Under the pieces are notes generated by a model that saw nothing but the letters and a program-made list of their open reading frames with translations, ran no database searches and was not told where the DNA came from. Below are positions 47,264 to 61,025 of a stretch of DNA of 64,000 bases, piece after piece. How positions within the stretch are numbered: the stretch's first letter is position 1; each line of letters opens with the position of its first letter. The position numbers were made by a program, and so were the translations under genes. This stretch comes from Dactylonectria macrodidyma (Eukaryota > Ascomycota > Sordariomycetes > Hypocreales > Nectriaceae), in contig JAGMUV010000005.1 in the NCBI GenBank assembly GCA_020744425.1, forward strand, positions 1,550,001-1,614,000, in the 5' to 3' direction.

Positions 47264-49340
47264 TGTGACGACTGAGACTGAAGTATTCAGGTGATGAATG
47301 AAGAGTGATTTATCTGGGCTAAAACTCAATGGGTTGACTGAGAGATGTATAAGAAAGCGAGCTGCTCAGACTCAGTGAGATATGGCCAATGGTGTAACAC
47401 CCCCGAATCGCAGAATGGCTCTATAAATAACTGAATGCCAACGCTTGGCCGCTGTTCGTTGTCTCGCATGGAGATCTTTCGGACGCCGAGCAGGTGGACA
47501 AGGCCGAATTGCTCCGTCGGCTGCTGTGATTTGTAAGTACCCAGTAAGTTGAGTAGCTAGTCGTAGGGAAGCTTATTAAGGTATACGAAAATAAGAAATG
47601 CCGAAGGCCTATCTCCGTTACCCAGTGGTAAGACCATCGCCATCCACGCACCGCATCATGCGAGCCGGGGCAGCCTCACCATCTGCAAACATCGTGCCAT
47701 CGAACTCGCTACCCTAAGAAGCAACGTGGTGGCTTCAACTTGTCACGGTGTCCGGAGATAGACCCATTATCATCGAGTCCCTCCGATACCAGCTGTTACG
47801 AGGCGACTAGTATACGGTTTCGCAAAGCTGTAGTCATCATTGTCAGGACGCGTAATGCATGCAAGGTACCTCGGAAAATCATCAGTCAAGGCGCATTGCA
47901 GCATGGGGAAGGACGGTGAGTTTGCGGAGGAACCAGTCTACCCGTGCTTTGAAATCCACGACTCCTTCGCCGCATCGTCGTTACGATCCACGAACTACTA
48001 CACCATGACGGAGGGGAAACTAAACGGGAAGGGATTTCAGGGATTCGTAGAGGAGATACGACTAATTTCAGTACCGGAGAAGCCTTGTGTCAAAGCCTTC
48101 AAAGGAGAGACTGAGTCGTCTCTAGCAGATTTAGGATGTCGTAAACCAAAGAAGATTGATCTCTGTAGTCCTGATGGCGTGTGTAAGTGGCACGCTACCC
48201 ACAGCCCCGCATCGTGTAGATTGATTGAAACGGTTAATCCGCTTGAGGATTCTTATTTAGCCAAGATGCCCGGTGAGCTTTCACGTTAGGTACCTAGAGG
48301 CCACGGTATGTCGGATACTGTATATTAAGCACGGGGCCATACCGCAGCATCAAAGTTTCTGGCATCCTTCTTTCCACGGAGAACTTCTCAATGCTACGAT
48401 GGCGACTGTCCAATGTACAAATGTTGCTTGGATCAGGGCTTCAACTTCGGCCAAGACATCCATTTCCAAGCAAAACCCCATAACCCACACTTGGAACTAG
48501 TTCTCAATTAACCATCCGATGCTGCCGCCGATGTTGCCAAGTTTTTTATCGTCTAGGCCTTACCACCAATGCTAAGCTGAGACCATCGTTGAGAAGCTCA
48601 CTGCTGGAGACTACTGGCCAATGCCTGGCCATGGTATTCTGGCTCCTGTTGAGAACGGACGTCCTTGCTTTATGGATGGTGCGGGGAGTGAGCCTATTTG
48701 CCCCGTCTCCCTTCAAAGGAGAAATAGAGGTGGCAATTGTTCATGCAGCTGAAATAGAGAGCTTAAAGAACCGCCTATTAAAACGCGTCGCGTCCATCCC
48801 AGCTCATGGGCTGCCGATCAAGGCCAACTGCTGGACCTACACTTTCCCCCCAGCCAATGACGACTCTGCAAGACAGATTGTTCCGCAGATCTCGAATAGG
48901 TACTCCACAGCTCCCTCGCGATCGCATTGCAATAGTGTCGATCGTTCATCTCCAAAATATACAACCCTAGTCCTCACCTCCCATCTGTATCTACAGTCGA
49001 AGAGACGTCACTGTGACGGAAACTCACAATTTGTCCCCCATCCGCTTGATCGCGACTCCCAGCGGCTTCGAGATCCCGGTCGTGCCGCTTCGCTTCTCCT
49101 CCGGGCAACCAGACCGACATGCATTGGTCAGTCCGTCGCTCTATCCGGCAAAGTGAAGAAAGAAATTTCTCATGTAAGAGTCATTTGCATATTTAATTCA
49201 GGCAGCATCCAACCGTGAATACCTCAGACCCATGTGTCGTAGGATTGCAAGAACTCTATGGCTCGCCAATACGCAGGAGCCACTTGACGAATTCATAGTC
49301 AAGCAGCCCGCCACTAACAACCTTCATTCATATGTTGCTC
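47264..49340. other. intergenic region with possible gene remnants
   Basis: Two stretches on the plus strand look protein-like but cannot be assembled into a gene. One is a frame open from 47840 to 48289. The other is a fragment at about 48583-48740 (AGDYWPMPGHGILAPVENGR), followed in another frame by VASIPAHGLPIKANCWTYTF near 48800. They may be remnants of one or two decayed genes. A TACCTAGAGG patch lies near 48290. I recognise no family. Confidence 0.35.
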
Positions 49341-50893
49341 TTAGAGTTTGATAGAGATGTTGTAGTGATCCAATGCTACCGCAACGCCGGTGACGGTGGC
49401 CATGTAGCTGACCAGTATCCCGATAGTTGTAACTGGTGTAACATCCAGGGTTCGGACCGTCATATTAACCAGACCAGTCAGAAGGTTAGCCAACAAGAAT
49501 AGCGCTAGGCCATTGCGGTTGTAGGCCCGCATGACGCGACTTGTTGCTTTTTCATACGCCTCCTTCTCCGTCTTGGGATCTGCGGCATTGTAAAATGCCG
49601 GGAAGAAGACGGTGTCGACTGCACAGAACCCGAACAGCTGGAGAGTGTTGAAAGCAACGACCCAGAGCACATAAGGCAGGTTTGCCATTCGGCGAGAAAC
49701 TGACAACCCGAATCCATACGTGAAGTTTGTGGACAGATGGTACAGCAAAGTCCATACCCCTCCCCACACAGCCATAGTCATAAGAAGCGTGTTCCGCTGG
49801 GCGCCAGGGCTGGCAGTACTCCTTGGGGGGATGTTGCGAGGGATGGCGTACATGCCCGTGTCTTGGCCAGCGAGGAAAATAGCCAGGTACCCAAAAAAGC
49901 TAAAAATGCCCTCTCGGTTCATGGAAATAATGTCTGTTCTTGGCGCAATAAGGATGAATGACTTGAGGCTGGTGGTCTCAAGGAGGAGTTGATAAGTGAC
50001 ACCAACGAGGAGAGACAACGCCGCAAAAGAGGGAACCAATCGCAGGGCTGATTGGAAAACCGCCACAAAGGGAGGCAGAAAGGCGAGCGTAAAGAAGAAA
50101 TTCCAATGAACGCCATATTCTGTCACATGTTCCGCGTAGTCAAGGCCTTTCACACTCAGGAATCGAATTACACCCAGTATCAAGAGGGGGATGGAGTGTC
50201 GGAGGGAGTGTAGGATTCGATAAAGAAGCGGCGTCGCTTGGCCAGTCGTGCGACCCAGCATCCTCTCCTTTAACACGGGGCGAGCTGCGACGACGCCGCC
50301 AGAGAACACAAAGGACCCAACACCCAGGTCCATCAAGGAGGTGCCCCATGTCTCCACCTTGGCGAAGCGCCTGGGAAAGAGGCGAAAGTCGACAGCAAGG
50401 ATGGCGATACAGGTCACAATCATCATGCTACCCCGGTACGTGGTGAGGAATGGCTTGGTGGAAAGGGCGTCCAGCTGCCCCGACCCAGACCTGGACTGGG
50501 CATTCCGTGGAACCTTGGGCTTTTTTTTCTGTCCGATCGAGTTCGGTGGGAGGGTGAAGATGAAGATGGCTGGGGCGATCAGGAGCAGGATGAGGAGGAC
50601 TGGGGAGTTCGCATAGAGAGTCGTAGAGAGAAGGATGGCGCCAACATTGAGGAGGAAATCGACGGCGAAGGCAAGGAGAGTGTACTGCTGGAAGAACGAT
50701 TGGCGGGTCTGGAGGACAGCCCAAAGAATGCCGGCAACCTATAGTATGGATCAGCTCGGTTCTCACAAAGGAGCGGGGGAGATGGACTTACAGCCGCGAC
50801 GGATGTCACATAGTTGATTTCGGTGACGGAGCCCCCTGAGAGGTTGGACACAAAGTCCTCCTTCAGCTTCTTATAGCTAGCGGGATCAGACAT
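49341..50893 (-). CDS. gwt1: GPI-anchor inositol acyltransferase Gwt1 / PIG-W
   Basis: This ER membrane enzyme acylates the inositol of GlcN-PI, an early step of GPI-anchor synthesis; fungal Gwt1 is a known antifungal target. Exons 50792-50893 and 49341-50738 (intron 53 nt, phase 0) encode 499 residues. The N-terminus [22 protein letters not shown] carries the family's conserved FVSNLxGGS. Later landmarks are [21 protein letters not shown] (the highly conserved FPRRFAKTE region), [20 protein letters not shown], and [20 protein letters not shown]. About a dozen hydrophobic segments are visible. It is divergently arranged with the BTB-like gene, 766 bp apart. With gab1 it is the second GPI gene in the window. 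Confidence 0.96.
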
Positions 50894-51659
50894 GACCAGC
50901 TGACGGAATCAAATAGGCGGCAAGACTATTTGCAACATGACCCGGTCTCACTGTCACTTTAAAAAGAAGCGATGCAAATGACGACACTTGTTCAATTTGA
51001 CAGCTGAGGTGGACCTCAGCCTCGTTGGCGATGCTGGGGGAGGGACTGAGGCGGACTGGCTGTCCAATGAGGAACCGTGTTCGGCGCACGGCTGGCCACC
51101 CTTCTTCCTGGTGTCACGTGCACCCCTGAACGACCTCCCACTTCCCGTTCAACATGCGTCGTGCTTCATGATACACGACAACTCACGACAATTCACGGAA
51201 GCAGATGCTCTAACAAGGTTTCTGACTGACACAAACGCTGCTTCAGCCGTGCCGCTGCGTGACTCCTCCATGACCACCCCTATTTCCAAGCAAGTGGGTT
51301 GTTCCGCCGGCTATGTGCCGCTTTCTTTGTTCTCAGTTGGTGGCAAACATGCAAGCCCGTAAATTAAATCCTCAACGCCGACGGCTTGCAACCTTTGTTC
51401 GACAGTGCTAATGAAATGGTGGGCGGCCGGAGGGCATCGGCGGCGCAGTCGCTGCCAGGGTTTTGCTTCTTTGAGAGCCAACGCCATATCATTCCAGTGA
51501 ATAAATGACTTTTCAAAGGCCCGAGAGGATGGTTGCCCCTTTTATCTCCCCGTGAAGCCATTCCCTCATATCTCTGAGGACTCCCACTTCCTAATCTTCC
51601 ATCGCCTTCATCAGCTCTCAGGATACTCTTGTGAGCTAGAGGATTACCGCCTCGCAAAC
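50894..51659. promoter_or_regulatory. divergent promoter region of gwt1 and the BTB-like gene
   Basis: A CACGTG palindrome lies at about 51115, between the two starts. A CT-rich leader precedes the CAAACATGG start of the BTB-like gene. No gene is supported inside. Confidence 0.4.
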
Positions 51660-52964
51660 ATGGCCACCGCTTCAAGAGAGTCCCGGCCTCGTCCGCCCAT
51701 TCAGCCCATCCGCACCACCGGACCAGGCCACAGCTACCAGGCTGTACAGGCGCGAATGGCATTCAAGAGCCCTACGTGGATGTCGACACCGCTGTCGCCT
51801 CTAAGCCGCCCCTCGCCCATGTACCCAGATTCCGACGATGACCGAATGAGAGAACACGACAAGGCCGCCGTGGACCGCTTGGAACCTCGGAGCCGCAAGT
51901 CTTCCAGTGGAGAGCCGTCTCCGCGAAACGTCAGCTTGAAGCCCATTTCAGATCTTGCTCTGCCTACACCGTTGTCACTTGATGCTCGTCGGTCGCCCTT
52001 GTCCGGTCCTATTACAAGCCCTCTCACTCCGTCGCCCGGTCATCGTAGGATGACTATCGCCGAAGAGACACAGAAATTCTTGCTTCGTGAGCCCAGAACT
52101 GAGAGAAATGGGCCACCGCCTCTAGCCATTGAGCGCAGGGGCTCTGCACCTTCCACGGCCATCCTGTCGAGGAATATTCAACTTCAACGGCAGCTTGGGC
52201 ACCTTGGACGCCGCGGATCCATCGATTCACGTCATGGTCGTGAGCCAGAGCTGTACGTCATGCCAGTTGAACTTCGTCGACTCTCCACGATTGCTACTCC
52301 CGCCAGGGATGGCGCATTGCCATCACCGTACCCTGTGGATGGACGCCTAACCACCCGTGTTGTCATACACTCCCCAAATAAGAAGCCGCTAGTTCTGACG
52401 AGAACCTTTGATCTCGATGAGTTGCGAGCCACCATTCCAAACCCCAGGCCTGTCCCAGGTAGTCAGTCCACCCGTCGGGCTTCGACGGCGACCCTACATC
52501 CATCCACCGCCGTTGCTCGACCTGTATCACCCTTTCTGTCGGCAACCCAGAAAGAGAGACGCCACTCAAGTGCTGGAATAACTGGACTTGATCCTCACCG
52601 CTCTCCCGGCCTCGAAAGGAGGGTGACTCGCCAAGTGTTGGCCCCTGTTCCCATTCGTGAGTTACCCTATACCATCTTAGTACCTGGATGACAACACAAC
52701 ACTGGCTGCCAACTCATCGCCAGTGCCTCTTTATCCTTTGAGATCCGTGGCTAATAATCTGCAGATCTTGAATATGCCCGTCTATATTTGCCTGTCCTAG
52801 CTGCCATCATACTCTCTGCCATTGTCCAACCTGGAGATACTCTTGAACTCCCGCTCCCATATCCTCGAGCGTGGGATGAGACCATAGCTTACATCTACAC
52901 GGGGCAAGTTGCCCTCACACCCCGAATTCGTCAGAACATCCTGTACCTGGGAGGAATAATTTGA
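51660..52964 (+). CDS. Ser/Pro-rich protein with C-terminal BTB/POZ-like segment
   Basis: Exons 51660-52656 and 52765-52964 (intron 108 nt) encode 398 residues. The start MATASRESRPRPP sits in a strong CAAACATGGCC context. Residues 1-330 are low-complexity, rich in Ser, Pro and Arg, with many SP/TP motifs; a short ordered-looking part (TTRVVIHSPNKKPLVLTRTF) lies near residue 240. The second exon gives LEYARLYLPVLAAIILSAIV, GDTLELPLPYPRAWDETIAY and IYTGQVALT, which reads like the core of a BTB/POZ fold with the terminal Y-x-YTG. Ascomycete relatives of basidiomycete Clp1 (clampless) have a similar plan, but I would not name it on this evidence. It may have a nuclear or developmental role. Confidence 0.75.
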
Positions 52965-55900
52965 CACATGCTTCTGTCTTCCATGATTATGACGACGAAA
53001 TAGGGTTGGGTGTTTGGATCAGGATCAGAGTTAGATACTGCAAGGTTGACTTTGCCCGGTGCTCTGCCATTCTTGTAACACTTCATGTCCTGCGCGGAGT
53101 TGTTTTGCGTATTTGATTATGGATGGAATGCATTTTTAATACTTACTCTACAAATTGATTCGAATCAAATATTGAATGTTTACACCACCCCCATTCTCCG
53201 CGTCTTAGTTGCGGGTTTCCACCTGAGACAGGGCCGAACCGAGTCAAAGTATACGGTTTTCTATTCTGTCTCAGGTTCTATTACCACATGAACAGTATGG
53301 CGTTGAACAACAACTCCCGATTATGGTGTGACATGTTGGGCAGTGTCTTGTCCTGTTCCCCCACTAAGACTTTTAAACTCAATATGTTCATACACGGGTA
53401 ACCAACGGGCTGAGATAAAACGCACTACTGCTCAACGAGAGGCGTCCCATCCTGCCTGCAGCTCTCGTGCTCAACCCCACAGACGACAGCCTACGGCGAA
53501 CAATCTCCTCTGCTCGTACACGAACACCCTCCCACTCCTCCCTCCACCAGGCGTCATGTAGGCTTGTGCTGTACAATTGAGGTGCCGCTGCCGGATATTC
53601 GCGCGATAGGTGGGGGAGACGGCGCTGCTGCACATCATGGACGCGCGCGCTGCGACCAGACCCGCTGCTGTTAGTCCCGCATGCTGGTCCATTTTATGTG
53701 CGGTATGTCGCAAGCATCGTCAGATAGAGCGACTCCCCCCCTTCCCTCTGGAGGAAAGGCGTTTTTTTATTTTGTTATTATTTTTTTTTGGGCCCCATGT
53801 CGCCTCCATCCCCATCCCCAAAGCAAGCCATCGCCATCGCCAAGGCCGCACTTCGCCCAGGCCAAGCGTTCACACCCCTCCCGAATCCCGGCCCGGTTCT
53901 CAGCGGAGAGGAGGGGAGACAGAGGCGAACGTGCCGTACTTCGTGCCGTCCTGGCGCGATGGCGGCTTGTGTGGGCCTTTTGTCCACCAGCTTGAGTCAA
54001 GTCCCCGAAGGCTGGCAGAGTGGCAGAGGACAAGGTGGTAGCCAAAAGGCAGAGGCGCCAACCGAATAAATGAAAAACTACCAAATTAGAGGCCGAGATC
54101 CAGGACAGGGCCAACTGGTGGTGCCGACGGGTTGCAGCAACGACGTCGTCTCCTCGTAGCTGCGTTGCGTAAAACAACGTGGGCGATTGGGTGAGTGCCT
54201 TTCGGTCGGCCTGAGGTGCTAGCGGAGGTCCCTGGTCGGAGGAGTCGGAGAGTGGTCCGGGCCGGCGGCTACTGCGGCTCGATATGAGGCCAAAACATTT
54301 ACAAGCCATTGGTGCTTCTTCCATAGAGGTACCAGAAAATAGCCCTGCAGGAAGCATCGTTCAGTGGCAGACGAGCCGGGTTGTGTGGGTGAGCACCTAC
54401 TTTGCTACTGTACCCGTACTGCAACTGCAACGCCTAGGGACAAACTCGGAGAAGCTACAGTTACAGCTGGGGATTCCCAAGCGAGTGGCGGCCGCATGGC
54501 TTTGGCCTCACCAATGTGACCTGTCGTGCCTACCCATAGAAAAACCCGGCCGCGGTTTGATGGCCGCAGCGCCCCCTCCACCTTGCATCTCGAAAATGCT
54601 ACCCCCATCGTCATTGCGAGTTTCGTTTCCAGCGTCAGAGCCGGGCACGTGATGCGCTATACAGGGACCTTGCCGGACACTACGGACGTAGCAACGGGCG
54701 TACCTTGCCTCATATCGTTTCGCGCCCGGAAACAGCATCAGCCGAAATGCTAGGGTAGGTAGGTAGGTACTTAGGTAAGGTAGGTAGGGTAGAGAGGCAC
54801 TTCGTAGATGCGAGCCGTTTTTTTTTCTTGTTTTCGTGGGTCTTCTAGGGTTCATGTCCATGTTCAATGGATTATGGGCGTAGGCTTAGGCTTTGGGCTA
54901 AGGCTTAGTAGATCCTGGAACCAAACATCGACTTTTGGTCGTCGCATCTTTTGCTGTGTTACAGGCGCCCCTTGTTGCTGCGTATGACATGTCTCTTGTT
55001 CCCTCTCTCCGGACATGCGTGCGATGTAGTCCAATTCATCCCATCCTGCAGAAACCGCTCCAGGGTATCTCGGATATCCGGTAGTTGCATGCCGGAGAAG
55101 GGAAAGGAAGGGGGGTCAGAAGTGGGAGCGCATTTCCCGAGGACAGCCCAGCGTACGTATCTTCAGAGGGATTTGGGACCTTCGAGATACGTGTGTATGA
55201 GGGTTCTGGAGGGAGCAAAACGCAGACGCCGTTCTGCCCCGTCTTCGGCCGATAGCGAGCTGCAGCTCGACGGATGGGGGGGCGGATGGGGACAGATGGG
55301 GACGGATTGAGCCAACAGAACCAGGGCCGAGACAAATTCGACGGGGGTCCAATGGACTGGGAGGCTGGCTACTGGCTCCTCTCTAAATATTCATCCAGCC
55401 TTTTCCAGAGCGATAAACTTGCAAACGTGCGTTGCGTTGCGCTGTGCTGTGCTGTGCGGCACAGGGCATGCTGCATGTTGCATAATTACCTGCAAGTATC
55501 AATTTGGGATATCGGTTGCTGCCCCTCGGCAGCCGTCCCGTGATTGCAGTTGCGTGCAACCTCTGCCGCGGGAAAACCACCCTCAAACCATCAACCATCG
55601 TCATCAGATAAGATATTCAAGTCCAAATTGGGTTTCCCTCGAATGCCTTGCTCCTTTTTGGCCCATTTGCCAATGTAACACTGAAGCCCTCGGCCGTACA
55701 TCGCCGCCTCCCCATGACGACAGCCGGCAGGAAAAGACGTTGCTGCACTCAAAGGGGCCCTCCAAAACTTGTACAGTATCTGCTGCGCCGTCGACGCACA
55801 ACCCGTCCAGGTTTCTCAATTGCATATCCCCAACAGGGTGGCGAAACACCCCAATCGTGGACCCCCCAGCAGCATTGAACAAGCAGCAACTCGGCATGTA

Positions 55901-58900
55901 CTATCGGACCTAAAAGCTACTTGGCTGGGTTGCGTGCTCAAGGAGCGTTTTCCTCCTAGCCCATCTACGGCCCGTCCGTATGTGGCAAAGCCTATCGCAA
56001 CACGTCGCAAACTCGCAACCAACAGTCTCCCCTCGCTCCCCTTGCTAGCTTGGTGATGCATCTTCGTCACTGCATTCCCGCATCGCAACAACGCCAACGC
56101 CAGCCGAGCCCGTCCATTTCAAGCGGCTCTAATGATTCGTGATCCTGGTTCATGGCTTGTGTTGCACTGCATGCAACCCGTGCGGTGCGGGCTTTCTCCA
56201 TCCGTATTCCGTATCCCCTGCTTCGGCCGATGGCCGGACGGCGGCCACCGTGGTTTAGTTTAGCAACCCCCCCTCCACAAACCTACAAGGGCCAAAAACT
56301 AGGGTCTAGAGCCCCATCAAGGACCCCATATTGTCTGTATCTCATCGGAGGGGCGCTGGCCAAAGACCGGGGATCACCAGGGGTTCACAACGCAGAGCCG
56401 CTCATCAGCGGGGACGTGGACGCCTGCCAACCCGCTCTATAAGGCCCGTGTCGACCTGTGGCAGCATCGTGCCTTCCGACGAACAGCCCACGACAGCCCA
56501 GTGACACGAGTCTCATGTGGGCGACCGTTCTCGTCGTGGGTCTACCGGGATGAGCTGAAGTTAGAAGGAGAGGAAGGGAGGGGGGGCGCGGTCGTACAAG
56601 ATCAGCGCTGTCTTGGTGGTATTGTTGTTGTTTTGGACGCTGCTCTACCAGATTCTGCCACGCCCCTGCAGGTATTGACTCAATTGAAGCCAACATGGCT
56701 TTCAAAGAGGGAAAAATGACCGCAATGGGTCGATATGTCGGGCGGCAGGCAGCTGTTGGTGGAGTGAAGGTTCTGCTGTAGCACGTCAGTGCCTCATGGC
56801 GTTGATTGTGAATACAACACCATCTCGTTCTCTCACTGCCACGACCTAAGCCTAGACCTGGGGGATTTGCATCTGCATCTAGGACTCAGGACCTGCATCA
56901 AAGTGTGTTGCCAGAGTGCAAATGGTTGACAAGGGGCGACATGCTCGATGTCGGCTCTTGCGGGCACCTTGGATTCTATACGTGGCTTAACTTACAAGTC
57001 ACAAACTGACACCCCCCCGGTATTCCGGTGCGTGCCCGAGATCGCCCAGTCCCTCCACTCCCCACACCCTCCCCTGCGTTGGCCGTTGCCGATTTACTTA
57101 TGTACCCATGTTTTGATAGCGGCTGGGGTTTCTTTGGTCTTGCTACGTGTTATGGAGGGCTCTGTTGATATCGAAATGGGTTGGTGACTACCTACATAGT
57201 ATGCATGGGGGCTACCTTAGTGACAACCCATCTCGAAATCAGTCCGCCAGCCACAAGAATAAGTCTCATAGATTCAGGCACCATGCTACGCAATGCCAGG
57301 TTCTGGATCCGAGACCCCTACCTGCGCAGCTCGGACCTCCTCTACGTCGTACATTAATGGTGCAGTACGGTGTTCCGTACTTACAGCTCTAAGTAAGGTC
57401 TTGTGTGCGCGTATTCCGAACTGCGTAGCCGGTCAGCGCTTCGGAGGCTTTTGTCCCCTGTAAAACCCCGAAGGATGGCCACTGCGCATGTCAAACACTC
57501 GACCTGGGTTGATTAAAGTCCTGCCGCAATGCAGCATGTGGAGGATCAATGGGTGTTTCTAGATCGTGATCGTGTGCTAAGGGGAGTAATTACGTCTACG
57601 TCGACAGGTCCCCTTCCTTCAAGCACGCACGCACGCGGTCCAATGGCAGCCACCAGGTTACATGGCCCATTCTGTCAGAATGATGGGTACATTCTGCAGA
57701 CGAAGCACAATCGCAGCCCATGTCCGTGCCAACGCCACCTCCACCAAAATTTTTTCGAAGGAACTTTGATCGACGCGGATTTCGTCTGTCCGGCATTCGG
57801 CAACACGTCTTTGAACGGAGCCACGACGCCGTTGACGACGACGACGATGTGGGAAAGCCCGCAACTGATACAACCCCTCAAGGGGAGATCGAACTTTGGA
57901 TTGCCCGCTAAGGCCTAGACTGTGTGGCAGGGCTTAATCAAGGTGGAGGCGGGGGGCTTGGGGGGCTGGAAACCCCGCGTCGAGACGGGCAAGGAAGCGA
58001 GGATCTCGGAACTAGAATGCCAAGCAAGGGCAAAGGTGAGAGGAGGAAGAGGTTGCGAGGGCCATGACGGAAAGCAGACAAGGTAGAACCGAGAGGGCTA
58101 GGAGGACAAGCTTCGCGAGGCACCAAACCCCATCCATCTCCTTGCTTTGGATGTGCTTCCTAGTTGAGATGTTGAGATAGCCTACTAGAATCACGCAGTG
58201 GGAGCTACCCTTGGCTCTTCTCTATCTGACCCTAACTAGGTAGCTGCGAAGCTACCCTAGTCTGCATCTTAGGTCGAGTATCGGCCGAGCTTACAGCGAA
58301 GTGCCACCATTGCCCAGCAGCGGCATGCAACCCCCTTCCCTCCATCGCGAGCGAACAAAATAGCCTCATTACGTATCTCGAGCCAGTCCCCGCTCTGGAG
58401 GGTCCGAGGGGGGGCTTTGCCTTGGTTCTTGGTTGCCTCCTCTATGACGGTGTTCTGGTCTGCATGTCGCAGGCTAATGGTAGGCAGGGCCGTGGTAATC
58501 AAGCCTGTCTTGGTTTGGCCACAGATTGAGGTCCCCTGTGATGGGGTCGCTGATGGGGCCGCAGTGACGCCAGAGAGGAGAAGACGACCGGGCGGCGGCG
58601 GGACATTTCGCAATTTTGCGGGGTTTCCCTGGAATTGCAGCGGGCAAGGGAAGACAGAGGAAGACAAGAAACGACCAACGGTGCGGCCCTTGAACCCCTT
58701 GTCCTTGTCGCTGTCTCTTCTGTCCTGTCCCTGTCGATATCCCTGTCAATGCCCCGGTCATCTCTCTCTCTGTCTCTCTCTTGGCCTGGACTAGCCTCAA
58801 CACGGCCCCCTCACTTCTGTTGTCTCACAATCTGGCCATCTCATGCTCAACTGTACCCTCTAATGACGCCCGGGGCTAGGCTGGCCAATCTGGGCTAGGC

Positions 58901-61025
58901 CTTGGGTTAATGCAGCTCATCATCCTTGGATGCAGTTTGCCTGGTTGCAGTCTTGCCCCCCCCCCGCTTGAGCTATCTCGTAGTAGTTCGTGCAGTAGGC
59001 AAAGTGGTTTGGCGAGAACTAGCCCACATATGAATCGAGATGAGGGAAATGCCATGTGAAATGAGAATCGAAACTCTGCGTGAGGCAAGATGGGTAAATG
59101 ATACACCAATACGCAGTCCAACGTAGGAGCGTTGGCCGAGCGTCATGCAGTGAGAGGTCCAGAGAAAGATGGGTCTAGAACAGAGATAGGCCTGGACTGA
59201 ATGACACCTTGGGCTGTCTAGTCTGGACTTGCCAATCCCGAAATGACGAACGAGATTCGTCCCAAGCTTGACGTCTATCCTCACGACTCAAGCAACCCCC
59301 CAAACGACCAACAGCGTACCATCGGGCAGGAATGCTACTGCAACAGAGTCTTCCATCCACCAACAACGTAGCGAAGTCACAATGCCAGAGGCAACCAGTT
59401 GAATCGACAACCATGCCTGTATAGCCCATCATAGGAAAAAAAAAACCTCCACGCCTCGATCTGCCCAATGAGACAAAACTCGAAACCCGCACGCGCCGGA
59501 CAATTGTGTGGGGGAATGGGCGGTTAGCAGACGTGCATGGAGGATGGATGGACACGACAACGCAACAAGGTCAACTCACCATACAATGAACAATGCTCAC
59601 CACACACACGCGAGCACTCAGACGCGAGCACTCACACCCCTCAGGCAGCATTCGGACAGATTCCACTATGGCAAGCAGCCGCGATTACCACTGTAATAAC
59701 AGTAGCCAGAAGCCGCAGCAGTAGCAGCAGCAACAACAACCACTGCTATCGTGGCATCCCTTCAACTATTCATTCACCACCACCACCCACACCGTCCACA
59801 CCATCTACACCAGCTGTGTTAGACCATCTCCAGTACACACTACTGCGTAAACACACCAAAACGCCACACACCATAGTCTCCCTATGATGTATGCTGCAAC
59901 ATATCCCCCACCTCCACATGTACGTAGCACTGCAGTGATTCTGCCCAGATCCAATGCAATGAATGCCCTGCTGGATTGCTGCCGTCAATTCCCGCTCAGC
60001 CACCCGCATCGCTGACCGGAGAAGCCTCTCCCCACGACCCGGACGAATCCTCGTCTGTCTCAGCAACACCTCTTCCAGCGTCGCGTCAACGCCCGCTACA
60101 TCTGCCATGTAACACACTCGCATCATCGAGATCCGCATCTGCAACAGCACACCCATTGGTTCCCTTGTCTAGTCATGTTCTCCCTTGACGTCGTCGTTGT
60201 CGTCGTTGTCGTCGCTGTCTGTAGCCTTTGGACCCTTAACTTGTAAGCACATGCACATGTCTGGTCCCCCAACAAGTCTGGTCCCCAAGTTTGGTCCACC
60301 AAGTCAAAAGCCGACTCCTGCACGTTGTCAGCTTCATACACCCCTCCACCAACGCCGCACCCTCCATTCACGTTGAACTTGCTTGAGTTGGTTCGTCGAA
60401 AATTAGAGTCTCTTTTGGTTTCGTGTACCCATAGTCACAATCTTTACATCCATTGTTTGAGTCCCATCCCTCCAAGCCCAACCTTGAATCCCTGCCAATA
60501 TCCCTAAGCACCGTACCTTGACATGGGGAAGGAAACTAATAAAGCCATCCTGCAAACCCCATACCAATAGTGTATCGCAAGACGAGCTTTGTGCCGGCCC
60601 GGGTTCCTGCATTGGGGGTAACTGTGTTTTCCACAGCCCTGTCTGCTGCTTCCCCGGAAATTAGGCTCAAGTGGGCCTCGGCCACTGTCCAGGTGTGTCT
60701 GGTACGCTGCTTTGGAAGTATCTCATTCCGCACCAGCAGACAACTCCTGTTCTTCCTGGCTCTCGCCCGGCGCAGCGTCCTCGTCTTGAGTCGTAGAAAG
60801 CAAAAACTTTTCAAACACCAAACACCCCGGACCCTAATCCATCGTCCACCCCTTCCAGTGCGCGTGGTCTGTGCCCTTTTTGTTGTGTTTTTGGTTGTAA
60901 TGCGAGTGGCTGCGAAAACAAATGTGTGACAGGACTTTTAGTCCCAAATGATCCCTATCCGTTTGTCGACGCGAAGAAAATGAAAACGTTGCTCATGGCT
61001 CATAAAAATTCGTTTCGTTGCCGCG
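52965..61025. other. 8-kb gene-poor region
   Basis: No gene can be supported. Frames of 60-196 codons occur on both strands without domains, fungal codon bias or credible splice sites. Visible structure: T-rich runs near 53770 and 54820; a TAGG-repeat patch (listed); CAG/CAA-rich triplets near 59720; GTC/GTT triplets near 60190; and a 10-base C run at 58956-58965. The right part (59,500-60,950) is C/T-rich and leader-like. Confidence 0.5.
54750..54795 (+). repeat. TAGG-rich simple repeat
   Basis: A 46-bp stretch of TAGGTAGG, TTAGGTAAGG and TAGGTAGGGTAG units. It resembles but is not the fungal telomere repeat TTAGGG; the same TAGGTA unit recurs at several intergenic places in this window. 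Confidence 0.7.

Noticed and set aside
47605..47715. Possible tRNA: CCAGTGGTAAGAC resembles an A box
   Set aside because: No GTTCGA-type B box at the right distance on the same strand and no acceptor or anticodon stem pairing. A TCGAAC nearby is on the opposite strand without a matching A box.
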